A stretch of DNA of 58,006 nucleotides, from NCBI GenBank assembly GCA_023393095.1, contig JAEWMT010000012.1, positions 1 through 58,006 on the forward strand. The letters are read 5' to 3'. Below, in pieces: positions 35,049 through 44,218 of this stretch (position 1 is the stretch's first letter; every line of letters starts with the position of its first letter). Source of the stretch: Bacillota bacterium (GTDB taxonomy: Bacteria; Bacillota; Clostridia; Lachnospirales; Lachnospiraceae). The notes beneath the pieces are model-generated. The model saw only the letters and a list, made by a program, of their open reading frames with translations. It had not been told where the DNA came from and did not search any database. Both the position numbers and the translations under genes were made by a program.

Positions 35049-35321
35049 ATGAAAAGAGTTGTAATTACAGTAGTGGGTAAGGATACCGTGGGTATTATCG
35101 CAAAGGTTTGCACCTATCTTGCGGATAATAGTATTAATATATTGGATATTTCTCAGACTATTGTACAGGGATTTTTTAATATGATGATGATCGTTGATTT
35201 TACCAATGGTTCAAAGGATTTTGATAAGATTTCCGAGGAGCTGGATAAAATTGGAGAAGAAATTGGCGTAATTATTAAAACCCAGCGTGAGGATATTTTT
35301 GATAAAATGCATAGAATATAA
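35049..35321 (+). CDS. ACT domain protein (UPF0237 family)
   Basis: The 90-residue protein is a single ACT domain: MKRVVITVVGKDTVGIIAKV, then YLADNSINILDISQTIVQGFF with the ligand-binding turn. Such proteins resemble GcvR regulators and are predicted to bind a small molecule such as an amino acid. AAGGAGG precedes the start. It lies 18 bases before the UPF0210 gene, a pairing that is strongly conserved in Firmicutes and suggests the ACT protein regulates its partner. Confidence 0.9.
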   Translation: MKRVVITVVGKDTVGIIAKVCTYLADNSINILDISQTIVQGFFNMMMIVDFTNGSKDFDKISEELDKIGEEIGVIIKTQREDIFDKMHRI

Positions 35322-35339
35322 TCTGTATGGAGGATAAGC

Positions 35340-36704
35340 ATGATTAATATACATGAGGTTATAGAAACTAATAAGATGATAGATCATGAGAATCTTGATG
35401 TAAGAACGATTACTCTTGGTATCAGCTTATTGGACTGCGCAGACCCGGATCTTGAGGCGCTTAATCGTAAAATTTATGATAAAATTACTATGATTGCAAA
35501 GGAGCTTGTTGCAACCGGTAATAAAATTCAGAAGGAATATGGAATTCCTATTGTAAATAAGAGAATTTCCGTTACTCCGATTTCTCTGGTAGGTGCTGCG
35601 GCCTGCAAGACACCTGAAGATTTTGTTACAATTGCAAGAACACTTGACCGGGCTGCAAATACGGTTGGGGTGAATTTTATTGGAGGCTACTCTGCACTGG
35701 TAAGTAAGGCAATGACCGTAAGTGACGAGCTATTAATTAAATCTATCCCAATAGCGCTTAGTGAAACCGAACGTGTCTGCAGTTCTATCAATGTTGGATC
35801 AACGAAAACCGGTCTTGATATGAATGCGATAAAGCTTCTGGGTGAGATAATTAAAAGTACGGCTGAATATACAAAAGAGAAGGATTCCATTGGTTGTGCG
35901 AAGCTGGTGGTATTTTGTAATGCACCGGATGATAACCCATTTATGGCAGGAGCGTTCCATGGCGTTACGGAAGGTGATGCTGTAATTAATGTCGGAGTCA
36001 GCGGCCCCGGTGTTGTAAAGAAGTCTTTGGAGAGCGTACGAGGAGCAGATTTTGAAACTCTTTGTGAAACAATCAAGAAGACTGCCTTTAAGATTACACG
36101 TGTTGGACAGCTTGTTGCCCAGGAAGCATCCAGGCTTCTTAATATTCCATTTGGTATTATTGATTTATCCTTAGCACCGACTCCTGCAGTAGGGGACAGT
36201 GTAGCAGAGATACTTGAAGAAATTGGTCTGGAATATGTGGGCGCACCTGGAACTACAGCAGCACTTGCATTACTTAATGATCAAGTGAAAAAGGGTGGCG
36301 TTATGGCTTCCTCCTATGTTGGTGGCTTAAGCGGTGCATTTATTCCGGTTAGTGAGGATCAGGGTATGATTAATGCCGTGGAAGCAGGAGCGTTAACGAT
36401 TGAGAAGCTGGAAGCAATGACCTGTGTGTGCTCAGTCGGCTTGGATATGATTGCAATTCCCGGAGATACAAAGGCTACAACCATTTCCGGAATCATTGCC
36501 GATGAAATGGCAATCGGTATGATTAATCAGAAGACAACAGCGGTTCGTATCATACCGGTGATAGGAAAATCTGTTGGTGACCAGGTGGAATTCGGAGGGC
36601 TTTTGGGATATGCTCCAGTTATGAAGGTAAATCAGTTTGGCTGTGACGATTTTATTAATAGGGGCGGTCGGATACCAGCACCAATTCACAGCTTTAAAAA
36701 CTAA
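35340..36704 (+). CDS. UPF0210 (PFL family, DUF711) protein
   Basis: The 454-residue protein is full length for the DUF711/UPF0210 family, seen in DVRTITLGISLLDCADPD, FIGGYSALVSKAM, CSSINVGSTKTGLDMNA, GAFHGVTEGDAVINVGVSGP and SLAPTPAVGDSVAEIL. The fold resembles a pyruvate-formate-lyase-like barrel, but there is no glycyl radical motif, so PFL activity should not be assumed. It is cotranscribed with the ACT protein. Function unknown. Confidence 0.9.
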   Translation: MINIHEVIETNKMIDHENLDVRTITLGISLLDCADPDLEALNRKIYDKITMIAKELVATGNKIQKEYGIPIVNKRISVTPISLVGAAACKTPEDFVTIARTLDRAANTVGVNFIGGYSALVSKAMTVSDELLIKSIPIALSETERVCSSINVGSTKTGLDMNAIKLLGEIIKSTAEYTKEKDSIGCAKLVVFCNAPDDNPFMAGAFHGVTEGDAVINVGVSGPGVVKKSLESVRGADFETLCETIKKTAFKITRVGQLVAQEASRLLNIPFGIIDLSLAPTPAVGDSVAEILEEIGLEYVGAPGTTAALALLNDQVKKGGVMASSYVGGLSGAFIPVSEDQGMINAVEAGALTIEKLEAMTCVCSVGLDMIAIPGDTKATTISGIIADEMAIGMINQKTTAVRIIPVIGKSVGDQVEFGGLLGYAPVMKVNQFGCDDFINRGGRIPAPIHSFKN

Positions 36705-36852
36705 AGAAAGAAAAAAGAGATACAAAATATTATTTGAACCGGGATGGGTAACTTGTCGTCTAATGAATAACGCAAGTTTATCGGTGCACAGTTCTTTCAT
36801 AAGGTCTAGGAAAGATAAAAATTTTGAATTTATCAGAAAGGCAAGTGTTGTG

Positions 36853-38331
36853 ATGAATCATAGCTTAGAGCAGGTGGATTATAAGGATATCTTCAAATAC
36901 TTCAGCGAGATTTCTAATATACCCAGAGGCTCAGGAAACGAAAAAGCAATTAGTGATTACTTGGTTTCTTTTGCAAAAGCAAATCAAATTGAATGTATAC
37001 AGGATGAAGCTAATAATATCATAATGATAAAACAAGCAACCAGTGGATACGAAAATGAGCCTGCGGTTATTTTACAGGGTCACATGGATATGGTCTGTGA
37101 AAAGAAAAAAGAGTACTCACATGATTTTTTAAAAGATCCGATCAAGCTGGTAGTCGATGGTGACTTTCTTCATGCACAGGATACCACATTAGGTGCAGAC
37201 AATGGTATTGCCGTTGCTTATATTATGGCATTATTTACGGATGAAAACCTTAAGCATCCAAGACTTGAAGCAATCATAACTTCGGATGAGGAAGTAGGTA
37301 TGAATGGAGCGAAAGCTCTTGAGCTTTCTCATTTACAGGGAAAATATTTAATTAATCTGGATTCAGAGGAAGAGGGATATCTCTTATGCAGCTGTGCCGG
37401 CGGACTGACCGGAACCAGTACACTTCCGATTAAGCGTGTGTCCGGGAATGGTAAAAAAGTTAAAATATGTATTGGAGGCCTTAAGGGTGGTCATTCCGGC
37501 ATGGATATTGATAAAAATAGATCAAATGCTACAAAGCTTTTAGGACGGCTTCTATTTGACTTAAGAGAACAACTTCCTTTTGGACTGATTAGTATGCAGG
37601 GAGGATTTAAGGATAATGTTATTCCGCGGGAAGCTAGTGCAGAACTTTTAATCACATCGGAGGGTTCTGAAAACTTAATACAGTTGTATGAAACTCTTAA
37701 TAAAAATATTACTGAGATTGGCACAAGATATCAACAGGAATTATCCACCAGTGAACCAAATCTAGAGATAACGCTTGAGGATATGGGGGAAGATACCTAT
37801 GAAGTACTTCACCCGGTTTCCTTTGAGAAAATGTTATTCCTTCTAATTCAATTACCGAATGGGGTTCAGGTAATGAGTTCTGATATTGAGGGTTTGGTGG
37901 AGACATCCTTGAACATGGGTATTTTTAAAACCCTAGAGGATAGGGTGGAGTTTTATACCTCGGTTCGAAGCTCCAAAACCAGCTCGAAGAATTTCATCAG
38001 CAGCAAATTAGATTATATGACAGGGTTTTTAGGCGGAGATTATGTAGTGCGGGCACAGTACCCTTCATGGGAATTTCAGAAGAATTCTCCACTCCGAGAT
38101 CATTGTCAGAAAATATACAGGGAGTTGTATGGTAAGGACATGATTGTCCAAGCAATCCATGCAGGCCTTGAATGTGGTTTGATTCATGAAAAATTACCGG
38201 GTCTTGACATTGTATCAATTGGACCGGATATTACTTCAGTTCATACTATAGAGGAAAAAATCAGCATTTCATCTACAATACGCGTATATCAGTTTCTTGA
38301 GAAAGTAATTGGGGAAAGAATAGGGTCATAA
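36853..38331 (+). CDS. pepD: Aminoacyl-histidine dipeptidase (PepD/M20 family)
   Basis: The 492-residue M20 peptidase has QGHMDMVCEKK (first metal ligand region), TTLGADNGIAVAY (bridging Asp), TSDEEVGMNGA (catalytic Glu pair) and a late IHAGLECG motif, as in PepD, which cleaves Xaa-His dipeptides. The dimerisation domain lies between about residues 205 and 380. I start it at 36853, behind GAAAGG, where the family N-terminus NHSLEQVDYKDIFKYF begins; an open reading upstream to 36637 only overlaps the previous gene. Confidence 0.95.
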   Translation: MNHSLEQVDYKDIFKYFSEISNIPRGSGNEKAISDYLVSFAKANQIECIQDEANNIIMIKQATSGYENEPAVILQGHMDMVCEKKKEYSHDFLKDPIKLVVDGDFLHAQDTTLGADNGIAVAYIMALFTDENLKHPRLEAIITSDEEVGMNGAKALELSHLQGKYLINLDSEEEGYLLCSCAGGLTGTSTLPIKRVSGNGKKVKICIGGLKGGHSGMDIDKNRSNATKLLGRLLFDLREQLPFGLISMQGGFKDNVIPREASAELLITSEGSENLIQLYETLNKNITEIGTRYQQELSTSEPNLEITLEDMGEDTYEVLHPVSFEKMLFLLIQLPNGVQVMSSDIEGLVETSLNMGIFKTLEDRVEFYTSVRSSKTSSKNFISSKLDYMTGFLGGDYVVRAQYPSWEFQKNSPLRDHCQKIYRELYGKDMIVQAIHAGLECGLIHEKLPGLDIVSIGPDITSVHTIEEKISISSTIRVYQFLEKVIGERIGS

Positions 38332-38406
38332 TAGCATACATTTACATGCTTCATATAAATAACGGTAAAGCTTTACCATAAGCTTAAAATTAGGAGAGAA
38401 GATAAG

Positions 38407-40080
38407 ATGGATAATGGTAATAAAAATTCAAAATTTGATATCGACAATGACCCTGATTTCAATGAGAACTTTTATAAAAACATTGAGAAAGTCCTGGGGG
38501 ATACAAGTACTCAAGAAACTAAACTAAATAATGAATTAAATTCGGATTCAATATCGGAATCAAATACTGAATTAAATAATGAATTAAATCCTGAACTTAA
38601 AAAGGGAACCCAGCAACGAAAGGAAGATATTGTTCAAGAATCCGAAACAAAGCTGGAAATCAAGCCTGAAGAGATACAGGAAGAAAAAATCGAGCAAGGT
38701 TCATTACAGGAAGCTGAGCCGGACAATAAGATGAATGAGATATATGATGCCCATTTATCAAATGAAACGGAAGATAATAAGCCTGCAGATTATAATGCAT
38801 CCGTTGGTATTGAACAACAATCAGACGATGAAAATGAAGGCATTGATGATCAATTAACCGACATTAATTCTTCCCTTGCTAAGCAGATTAGTGATGAGAT
38901 AGATCAGGATTCCGTTCGGCTCGCTAAGTTGAAAAAGAAAAAACGGCGATTTAAAATTCAAAGTTGTATTGTGATAACGTTGATATGTATAGTTGGTTTT
39001 GGACTTTTCTTAGGATTTACGAAACCTGGCAACAAAATTCTTATGAGATTTGGCGTCAATATTGGGGGTATTGTATGGGACAACATGACCAACAAATTTG
39101 ATGATTCAACGGATGTTGTTGCTGATGTGGATCATATCGATGATGCAGATAAAGAATCAGATGCTCCGGAAGTAGATCCGAATACTATTAAATGGCCAGA
39201 GCACCCGGGAGCAGGAATGCATGTGGATGGGGTATATAATGTTCTGTTACTCGGTGAAGAAAATATTTATGGCGATAAAAGGGGACGTACGGACAGTATT
39301 GTTATTGCAACCCTTAATACCAATGATAAGACGGTTAAGTTGACCTCCTTAATGAGAGATTTGTATGTACAGATACCTGGTTACAATGATAATAAATTAA
39401 ATACTGCCTATGAAAAGGGCGGACTGGATCTGCTTTATGAGACAATAGCACTGAATTTTGATATCAGACTGGATGGATGTGTTATGGTTAATTTTGAAGA
39501 TTTCCAAAAAATTGTGGATGATCTTGGCGGTCTGGAAATTACCTTAAAACAAAATGAGGCAGATTATCTGAATGCAAAGAATTATATATCAAATAAGAAA
39601 TACCGTAATGTGAAAGCAGGAAAACAGCTACTGAATGGAAATCAGGTCATGGGTTATGTACGTGTACGTAAGACATCAACGATCACAGGCCAGAATAATG
39701 ATTACGGACGTACCGACAGACACAGAATTGTTTTAAATGCAATTTATGAAAAGTGCAGATCCAAGGGTAAAGCAGAACTACTTTCCCTGATGTTAAAATA
39801 CGTTCATTTGATAACCACAGATATTGATAATAAGTGCTTTGAATTAATGCTTAATTCCTATGTGGATATGGGCATGAATACCAAGGATATCCAGCAGCTT
39901 AGAATTCCGGCGGATAATACCTTTAAAGATAATATAAAAGTGCGTGGTATGTCAGTTTTAATACCGGATCTTGATGCAAATATCAAAATACTTCATGAAT
40001 TTATATTCAGTGATCAAGCGAAAGCAACACAGACCTCTACAGGACTTACAGCAGGTACGAAAGCTTCCTCGTCCAATTAG
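38407..40080 (+). CDS. LytR-CpsA-Psr (LCP) family glycopolymer transferase
   Basis: The 557-residue protein has an unusually long acidic cytoplasmic head (about residues 1-177), with LNNELN-type repeats, then a basic stretch KLKKKKRRFKIQ, one membrane span (about 187-207) and an extracellular LCP domain: VLLLGEENIYGDKRGRTDSI, LTSLMRDLYVQIPG, KLNTAYEKGG and the RVRKTSTITGQNNDYGRTDR motif with the conserved arginines. LCP enzymes attach teichoic acid or capsule chains to peptidoglycan. GAGAGAAG precedes the start, and a palindrome GGTAAAGCTTTACC lies at 38364-38377 in the leader. Confidence 0.92.
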   Translation: MDNGNKNSKFDIDNDPDFNENFYKNIEKVLGDTSTQETKLNNELNSDSISESNTELNNELNPELKKGTQQRKEDIVQESETKLEIKPEEIQEEKIEQGSLQEAEPDNKMNEIYDAHLSNETEDNKPADYNASVGIEQQSDDENEGIDDQLTDINSSLAKQISDEIDQDSVRLAKLKKKKRRFKIQSCIVITLICIVGFGLFLGFTKPGNKILMRFGVNIGGIVWDNMTNKFDDSTDVVADVDHIDDADKESDAPEVDPNTIKWPEHPGAGMHVDGVYNVLLLGEENIYGDKRGRTDSIVIATLNTNDKTVKLTSLMRDLYVQIPGYNDNKLNTAYEKGGLDLLYETIALNFDIRLDGCVMVNFEDFQKIVDDLGGLEITLKQNEADYLNAKNYISNKKYRNVKAGKQLLNGNQVMGYVRVRKTSTITGQNNDYGRTDRHRIVLNAIYEKCRSKGKAELLSLMLKYVHLITTDIDNKCFELMLNSYVDMGMNTKDIQQLRIPADNTFKDNIKVRGMSVLIPDLDANIKILHEFIFSDQAKATQTSTGLTAGTKASSSN

Positions 40081-40115
40081 GCAGGCACAGGAAATATAAA
40101 TGTATAGTTCGTAAT

Positions 40116-40173
40116 AAAACTTCATGCCGCAGATATGTTTATTCATTTTGATGCTGCTATGGCATGAAGTTTT
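40116..40173. terminator. Terminator after the LCP gene
   Basis: AAAACTTCATGCC pairs with GGCATGAAGTTTT (13 bp), with a 32-base loop and a following TGTTATATT; it looks functional on both strands. Confidence 0.85.
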
Positions 40174-40305
40174 GTTATATTATATCTAATCTTACCATAT
40201 AATTATTTGTCCAGATTCTTGGTGATATTAACCTGTAGATTTTACTGTGGGATAATGATAGAAAGCAAGAATACGGGAATAATAAAGGATTGAGAGTGGG
40301 GTATA

Positions 40306-41217
40306 ATGAAATATACGAAACATTTATTGCTCAGAGAATATCTGTTTATTCTTTTTTTGCTTTCAATTACTGTATTTATAACCTCCTATGAACTAAAAGT
40401 ACTTCAGAACGGGCTTTATCTTAAGAAGGCTGTAACGAAGGAAATTGATTATGAAGCTTTTCGTAATCTTAAGCTTGGAGAGGATACATTGAATAAGGCC
40501 GAACTACAAGCAAATCGGTTACGAAGGGAGTTTCCTGATTTACGTAATAATACTTATGTAAATATGACTGGATGTCTTACTTACAGTATGATGTTATCTT
40601 ATCTTGATCTTAAAGATACCGGGTTGCTAGAAGATAAGATGGTGAAAAAGGGAATTAGCAATATGGCAAAGACAAAGCAATTTCAGAAGCTCTATGGTTA
40701 TTACTATGAGATACTGAACGATCTGAAGTATTTCCCTGTGCCCCGTGTTTTGGATAACCACGTCGACATATCCTATGTGGATTCTTGGTACCAGCCAAGG
40801 ACATATGGTGGCGACCGGAAACATGAAGGTACGGATTTGATGGCCTCGAATAATAAAAGGGGGTTCTTTCCGGTACTTAGTATTACGGATGGAACGGTAG
40901 AGAAGATGGGGTGGCTGGAGCAGGGTGGATATCGGATCGGTATTCGGGCACCTTCTGGTGGATACTTTTATTATGCACATTTGGCTTCCTATGCACAGGA
41001 ACTTAAGGAAGGGGATACTGTAATAGCCGGACAGCTTCTTGGCTTCATGGGAGACAGCGGTTATGGTAAAGAGGGTACAACCGGCCAATTTGCTGTTCAT
41101 CTGCATCTTGGTATTTATGTAAATCTGGATCATGAAGAGATGAGTGTCGATCCATATCCGATTTTAAAATTCCTTGAGAAGAATAGAACGGTATATAATC
41201 ATCAGAAGAATAACTAA
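40306..41217 (+). CDS. M23 family peptidoglycan endopeptidase
   Basis: The 303-residue protein has an N-terminal membrane anchor (residues about 12-30), a helical region and a LytM/M23 domain with HEGTD (H173, D177) and HLHLG (H265, H267), the four expected zinc and catalytic residues. All key residues are present, so it should be active outside the membrane. The linker FPVPRVLDNHVDISYVDSWY leads directly to the domain, as in Lachnospiraceae members. A GAGTGGGG site precedes the start. Confidence 0.9.
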   Translation: MKYTKHLLLREYLFILFLLSITVFITSYELKVLQNGLYLKKAVTKEIDYEAFRNLKLGEDTLNKAELQANRLRREFPDLRNNTYVNMTGCLTYSMMLSYLDLKDTGLLEDKMVKKGISNMAKTKQFQKLYGYYYEILNDLKYFPVPRVLDNHVDISYVDSWYQPRTYGGDRKHEGTDLMASNNKRGFFPVLSITDGTVEKMGWLEQGGYRIGIRAPSGGYFYYAHLASYAQELKEGDTVIAGQLLGFMGDSGYGKEGTTGQFAVHLHLGIYVNLDHEEMSVDPYPILKFLEKNRTVYNHQKNN

Positions 41218-41268
41218 TTAATAGAATACACTAATTACGCCGTCATAATGATGGAATGGAGACAAAAA

Positions 41269-42459
41269 ATGGAAGTATATTTGGATAATTCGGCAACAAC
41301 GAAGGCAACGAAAGAGGTCAGAGATCTTGTAGCTAAGGTTTTATATGAGGATTATGGAAATCCCTCTTCCATGCACCGCATCGGTATAAAAGCCGAACAA
41401 TATATGAAAGATGCTGCATCAATTATCGCAGGCAATCTTAAGGTGGAACCAAAGGAGATTATTTTTACCTCCGGAGGCACTGAAGCAAATAACCTTGCTT
41501 TGATTGGTACGGCATTAGCAAACAAACGTAGGGCAAACCATATCATAACAACCAGAATTGAACATCCTTCCGTGCATCAGACTGTAGTATATCTGGAGGA
41601 GAATGGCTTTGAGGTCAGCTTTGCTCCAGTGGATGCTTCAGGTAAGCTGATTAAGGAAAAACTTTATGAAATGATCAAAGATAATACCTTAATGGTTTCA
41701 GTAATGTATGTGAATAATGAAATCGGATCGGTGCAGGATATTGCAGAGCTTTCCTCTGAAATGAAAAAAAGAAAGAAAGATCTGATTTTTCATGTGGATG
41801 CGGTACAGGCCTTTGGTAAGTATCGGATCTTTCCAAAGAGAATGGGAATTGATTTATTATCCTTCAGCGGTCATAAAATCCATGGTCCAAAAGGAATCGG
41901 GGCTTTATATGTTAGCAGTGATGTTAAGATAAATCCGACTATTTTCGGTGGTGGGCATCAGCGAGGGTTGCGCTCGGGAACGGAGAATGTTCCGGCAATC
42001 GCAGGACTGGGACAGGCTGTCACAGAATTATATACTGATTTTGAAACAAAGATATCCAAAATGTATCTGTTAAAGCAGCGGTTTCTGAGAGGTATAAGCA
42101 AGCTGGAGGGAGTTACTGTGAACGGACTTCCCATGGAGTGTACGGATACCTTTGAAATGGAACAGCTTTTAAAAACCGCCCCCCATATCATGAATGTAAG
42201 CTTCTCAGGTGTCCGCAGTGAAGTGCTATTACATGCCTTGGAAGATAAAGGAGTTTATGTATCTGCCGGTTCTGCATGTAGTTCACACCATCCGACTCCA
42301 AGCGTTGCATTAACGGCAATTGGGCTTCCGAAGGAATTATTGGAATCAACATTGCGTTTTTCCATGTCCGAGTATACGACAGAGGAAGAGATTGATTATA
42401 CTTTGGAGCAGCTTAAGGAATTACTACCGGTACTTCGTAGATATACAAGAAAGAAATAG
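41269..42459 (+). CDS. Cysteine desulfurase (NifS/IscS family), ThiI partner
   Basis: The 396-residue PLP enzyme has YLDNSATTKATKEV at the start, SGGTEANNLALIG, HVDAVQAFGKY, the PLP lysine in SFSGHKIHGPKGIGALY and the sulfur-carrying Cys loop SAGSACSSHHPTPS. It takes sulfur from cysteine. The next gene is thiI, so it probably supplies sulfur for 4-thiouridine in tRNA (the NifZ role in Bacillus). I use the ATG at 41269, seven bases after GGAG, not the one at 41248. Confidence 0.93.
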   Translation: MEVYLDNSATTKATKEVRDLVAKVLYEDYGNPSSMHRIGIKAEQYMKDAASIIAGNLKVEPKEIIFTSGGTEANNLALIGTALANKRRANHIITTRIEHPSVHQTVVYLEENGFEVSFAPVDASGKLIKEKLYEMIKDNTLMVSVMYVNNEIGSVQDIAELSSEMKKRKKDLIFHVDAVQAFGKYRIFPKRMGIDLLSFSGHKIHGPKGIGALYVSSDVKINPTIFGGGHQRGLRSGTENVPAIAGLGQAVTELYTDFETKISKMYLLKQRFLRGISKLEGVTVNGLPMECTDTFEMEQLLKTAPHIMNVSFSGVRSEVLLHALEDKGVYVSAGSACSSHHPTPSVALTAIGLPKELLESTLRFSMSEYTTEEEIDYTLEQLKELLPVLRRYTRKK

Positions 42460-42493
42460 TATTGCATTACAAAAGCAAATAATGGAGGATAAT

Positions 42494-43669
42494 ATGTTTA
42501 AAGCATTTTTAATAAAGTATGCAGAAATAGGACTTAAGGGAAACAATCGATATATTTTCGAAAATGCCTTAAGAGACCGTATCAAGGATTCACTTACTCC
42601 GCTTGGTGAATATAATGTAAGCAAGGAACAGGGAAGAATATTTGTAGAATGTCCGGAGGAATATGATTATGAAGAGACGGTATCCGCACTGATCAAAGTA
42701 TTTGGTATCTCCTCCATCTGCCCGGTTGCAGTAATCGAAAGCTCCGAATGGGACGAGCTTACCAAGGGGGTAGGGGATTATGTGGAAGCGATGTATCCGG
42801 ACCGTGGGATTACCTTTAAGGTGGAAGCAAAGCGAGCTGATAAGAATTATAAATATACTTCGCCCGAGATCTGTATTGAAATGGGTGCTTATCTGTTAAA
42901 AAGATTTCCTGAAATGAAGGTGGATGTTCATAACCCTTCTGTCAGATTTACCGTGGAAGTTCGTACAAAATGCTACGTTTATTCGATTATTATTCCGGGA
43001 CTAGGTGGCATGCCGGTCGGTTGCAACGGCAGCGCCATGCTGCTTCTTTCTGGCGGTATTGACAGTCCTGTTGCAGGTTATATGATTTCAAAAAGAGGAG
43101 TATCCCTTGCAGCAACTTATTTTCATGCACCACCATACACCAGTGATAGAGCAAAGCAAAAGGTAGTGGATTTGGCACAGAAGATATCAAAATATACCGG
43201 AAAGCTCAAGCTTTTTGTAGTTAATTTTACTGATATACAATTATATATCTATGACCAGTGTCCTCATGAAGAATTAACAATTATTATGAGGAGATATATG
43301 ATGAAGATAGCAGAACATCTTGCAGAGCAGGAGGGGTGTCTTGGTCTGGTTACGGGTGAAAGTATCGGTCAGGTAGCGAGTCAGACCATGTACAGCCTTG
43401 CAGCAACCAATGAAGTTTGTAGTATGCCGGTCTATCGTCCTTTGATAGCATTTGACAAAAAGGATATCTGTGAAATCGCTGAGAAGATTGATACCTTTGA
43501 GACCTCTATCCAGCCTTTTGAGGACTGCTGTACCATCTTTGTGGCAAAACATCCAGTTACCAAGCCAAGTATTAAAGTGATTAAAAGGTCAGAGAAGAAG
43601 CTGGACGAGAAAATCAATGAGTTAATGGAAGTAGCATTAAATACGGTAGAAGTGATTCCGATCGGCTAG
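42494..43669 (+). CDS. thiI: tRNA 4-thiouridine synthase ThiI
   Basis: The 391-residue protein starts MFKAFLIKYAEIGLKGNNRY, has an N-terminal ferredoxin-like and THUMP region, and then the PP-loop AMLLLSGGIDSPVAGYMISK with the later GESIGQVASQT and PVYRPLI motifs. It lacks the C-terminal rhodanese domain of the E. coli protein, as is normal for Firmicutes, so sulfur must come directly from the desulfurase encoded 34 bases upstream. GGAGG fixes the start at 42494; upstream in-frame sequence overlaps the desulfurase gene. Confidence 0.96.
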   Translation: MFKAFLIKYAEIGLKGNNRYIFENALRDRIKDSLTPLGEYNVSKEQGRIFVECPEEYDYEETVSALIKVFGISSICPVAVIESSEWDELTKGVGDYVEAMYPDRGITFKVEAKRADKNYKYTSPEICIEMGAYLLKRFPEMKVDVHNPSVRFTVEVRTKCYVYSIIIPGLGGMPVGCNGSAMLLLSGGIDSPVAGYMISKRGVSLAATYFHAPPYTSDRAKQKVVDLAQKISKYTGKLKLFVVNFTDIQLYIYDQCPHEELTIIMRRYMMKIAEHLAEQEGCLGLVTGESIGQVASQTMYSLAATNEVCSMPVYRPLIAFDKKDICEIAEKIDTFETSIQPFEDCCTIFVAKHPVTKPSIKVIKRSEKKLDEKINELMEVALNTVEVIPIG

Positions 43670-43726
43670 TGAATTTCGTTGATACTTTAATGTGATTAAT
43701 TAAGGAAAACCCATAAATATAGAACA

Positions 43727-43755
43727 AAAAAAGAAGGTTGCCACATGTGGCAACC
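43727..43755 (-). terminator. Terminator of the HPr-like gene
   Basis: The perfect palindrome GGTTGCCACATGTGGCAACC (43736-43755) is followed on the minus strand by TTCTTTTTTT. It probably also stops thiI transcription from the other side. Confidence 0.92.
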
Positions 43756-43770
43756 CCTTAATAAATCTCA

Positions 43771-44004
43771 TTAGTCAACGATATAAGGTTTTAATACTGC
43801 GAGGATGCTTTCCATATTTTCCTCACTATGAATGTTTAAATCAATAACTTTGGAAAGATCAAGACTGAAAATACCCATGATTGATTTTGCATCTATTACG
43901 TATCTACCGGAAACTAAGTCAAAATCAGAATCAAATTTAGTAACGTCATTTACAAAAGCTTTTACCTTATCAATTGAATTCAATGATATTTTAACTGTTT
44001 TCAT
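43771..44004 (-). CDS. HPr-like protein without the phosphorylatable histidine
   Basis: The 77-residue protein aligns with HPr through KFDSDFDL and AKSIMGIFSLDLSK. The active-site region GIHARPA of HPr is replaced by NSIDKVK, so position 15 (HPr numbering) is Ser and Arg17 is Asp; it cannot carry phosphate from Enzyme I. The regulatory serine (HPr Ser46) is kept as S41 in KSIMG. This is the pattern of Crh of Bacillus, a regulatory HPr paralogue, though the sequence looks independently derived. AAAGGAGG precedes the start. It has its own promoter and terminator. Confidence 0.88.
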   Translation of the reverse strand: MKTVKISLNSIDKVKAFVNDVTKFDSDFDLVSGRYVIDAKSIMGIFSLDLSKVIDLNIHSEENMESILAVLKPYIVD

Positions 44005-44033
44005 ACCCTTTACCTCCTTTATTATATATGTAT

Positions 44034-44062
44034 ATACTATAATTTAGTAAAAAAAAAGTCAA
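44034..44062 (-). promoter_or_regulatory. Probable promoter of the HPr-like gene
   Basis: On the minus strand TTGACT and TAGTAT are 17 bases apart, 30 bases before the start codon; the spacer begins with a run of eight T. Confidence 0.55.
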
Positions 44063-44218
44063 TATACAAAGTTCATAAAAAAAACAGGAAAAGTTATATA
44101 GGTGGCGAAAAGTAATCTGTTATAATTTAATACCGCAATTTACCAGACTATAATATTAATAATACATATGCATTGGAAATAATTTTATGAATACTTTTTT
44201 GAAAGGATAATGAGATAC

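Noticed and set aside
35340..36704. Pyruvate formate-lyase activity for the UPF0210 protein
   Set aside because: The name PFL family is structural only; no glycyl-radical motif or active-site Cys pair is visible.
36637..36852. N-terminal extension of pepD by 72 residues
   Set aside because: It overlaps the end of the UPF0210 gene and is not part of the family; GAAAGG before 36853 fits the shorter start.
40627..41133. 168-codon minus-strand frame within the M23 gene
   Set aside because: Antisense of the catalytic domain whose zinc motifs are intact on the plus strand.
42320..42493. N-terminal extension of thiI
   Set aside because: It is the out-of-frame end of the cysteine desulfurase gene; the GGAGG at 42483-42487 sets the ATG at 42494.
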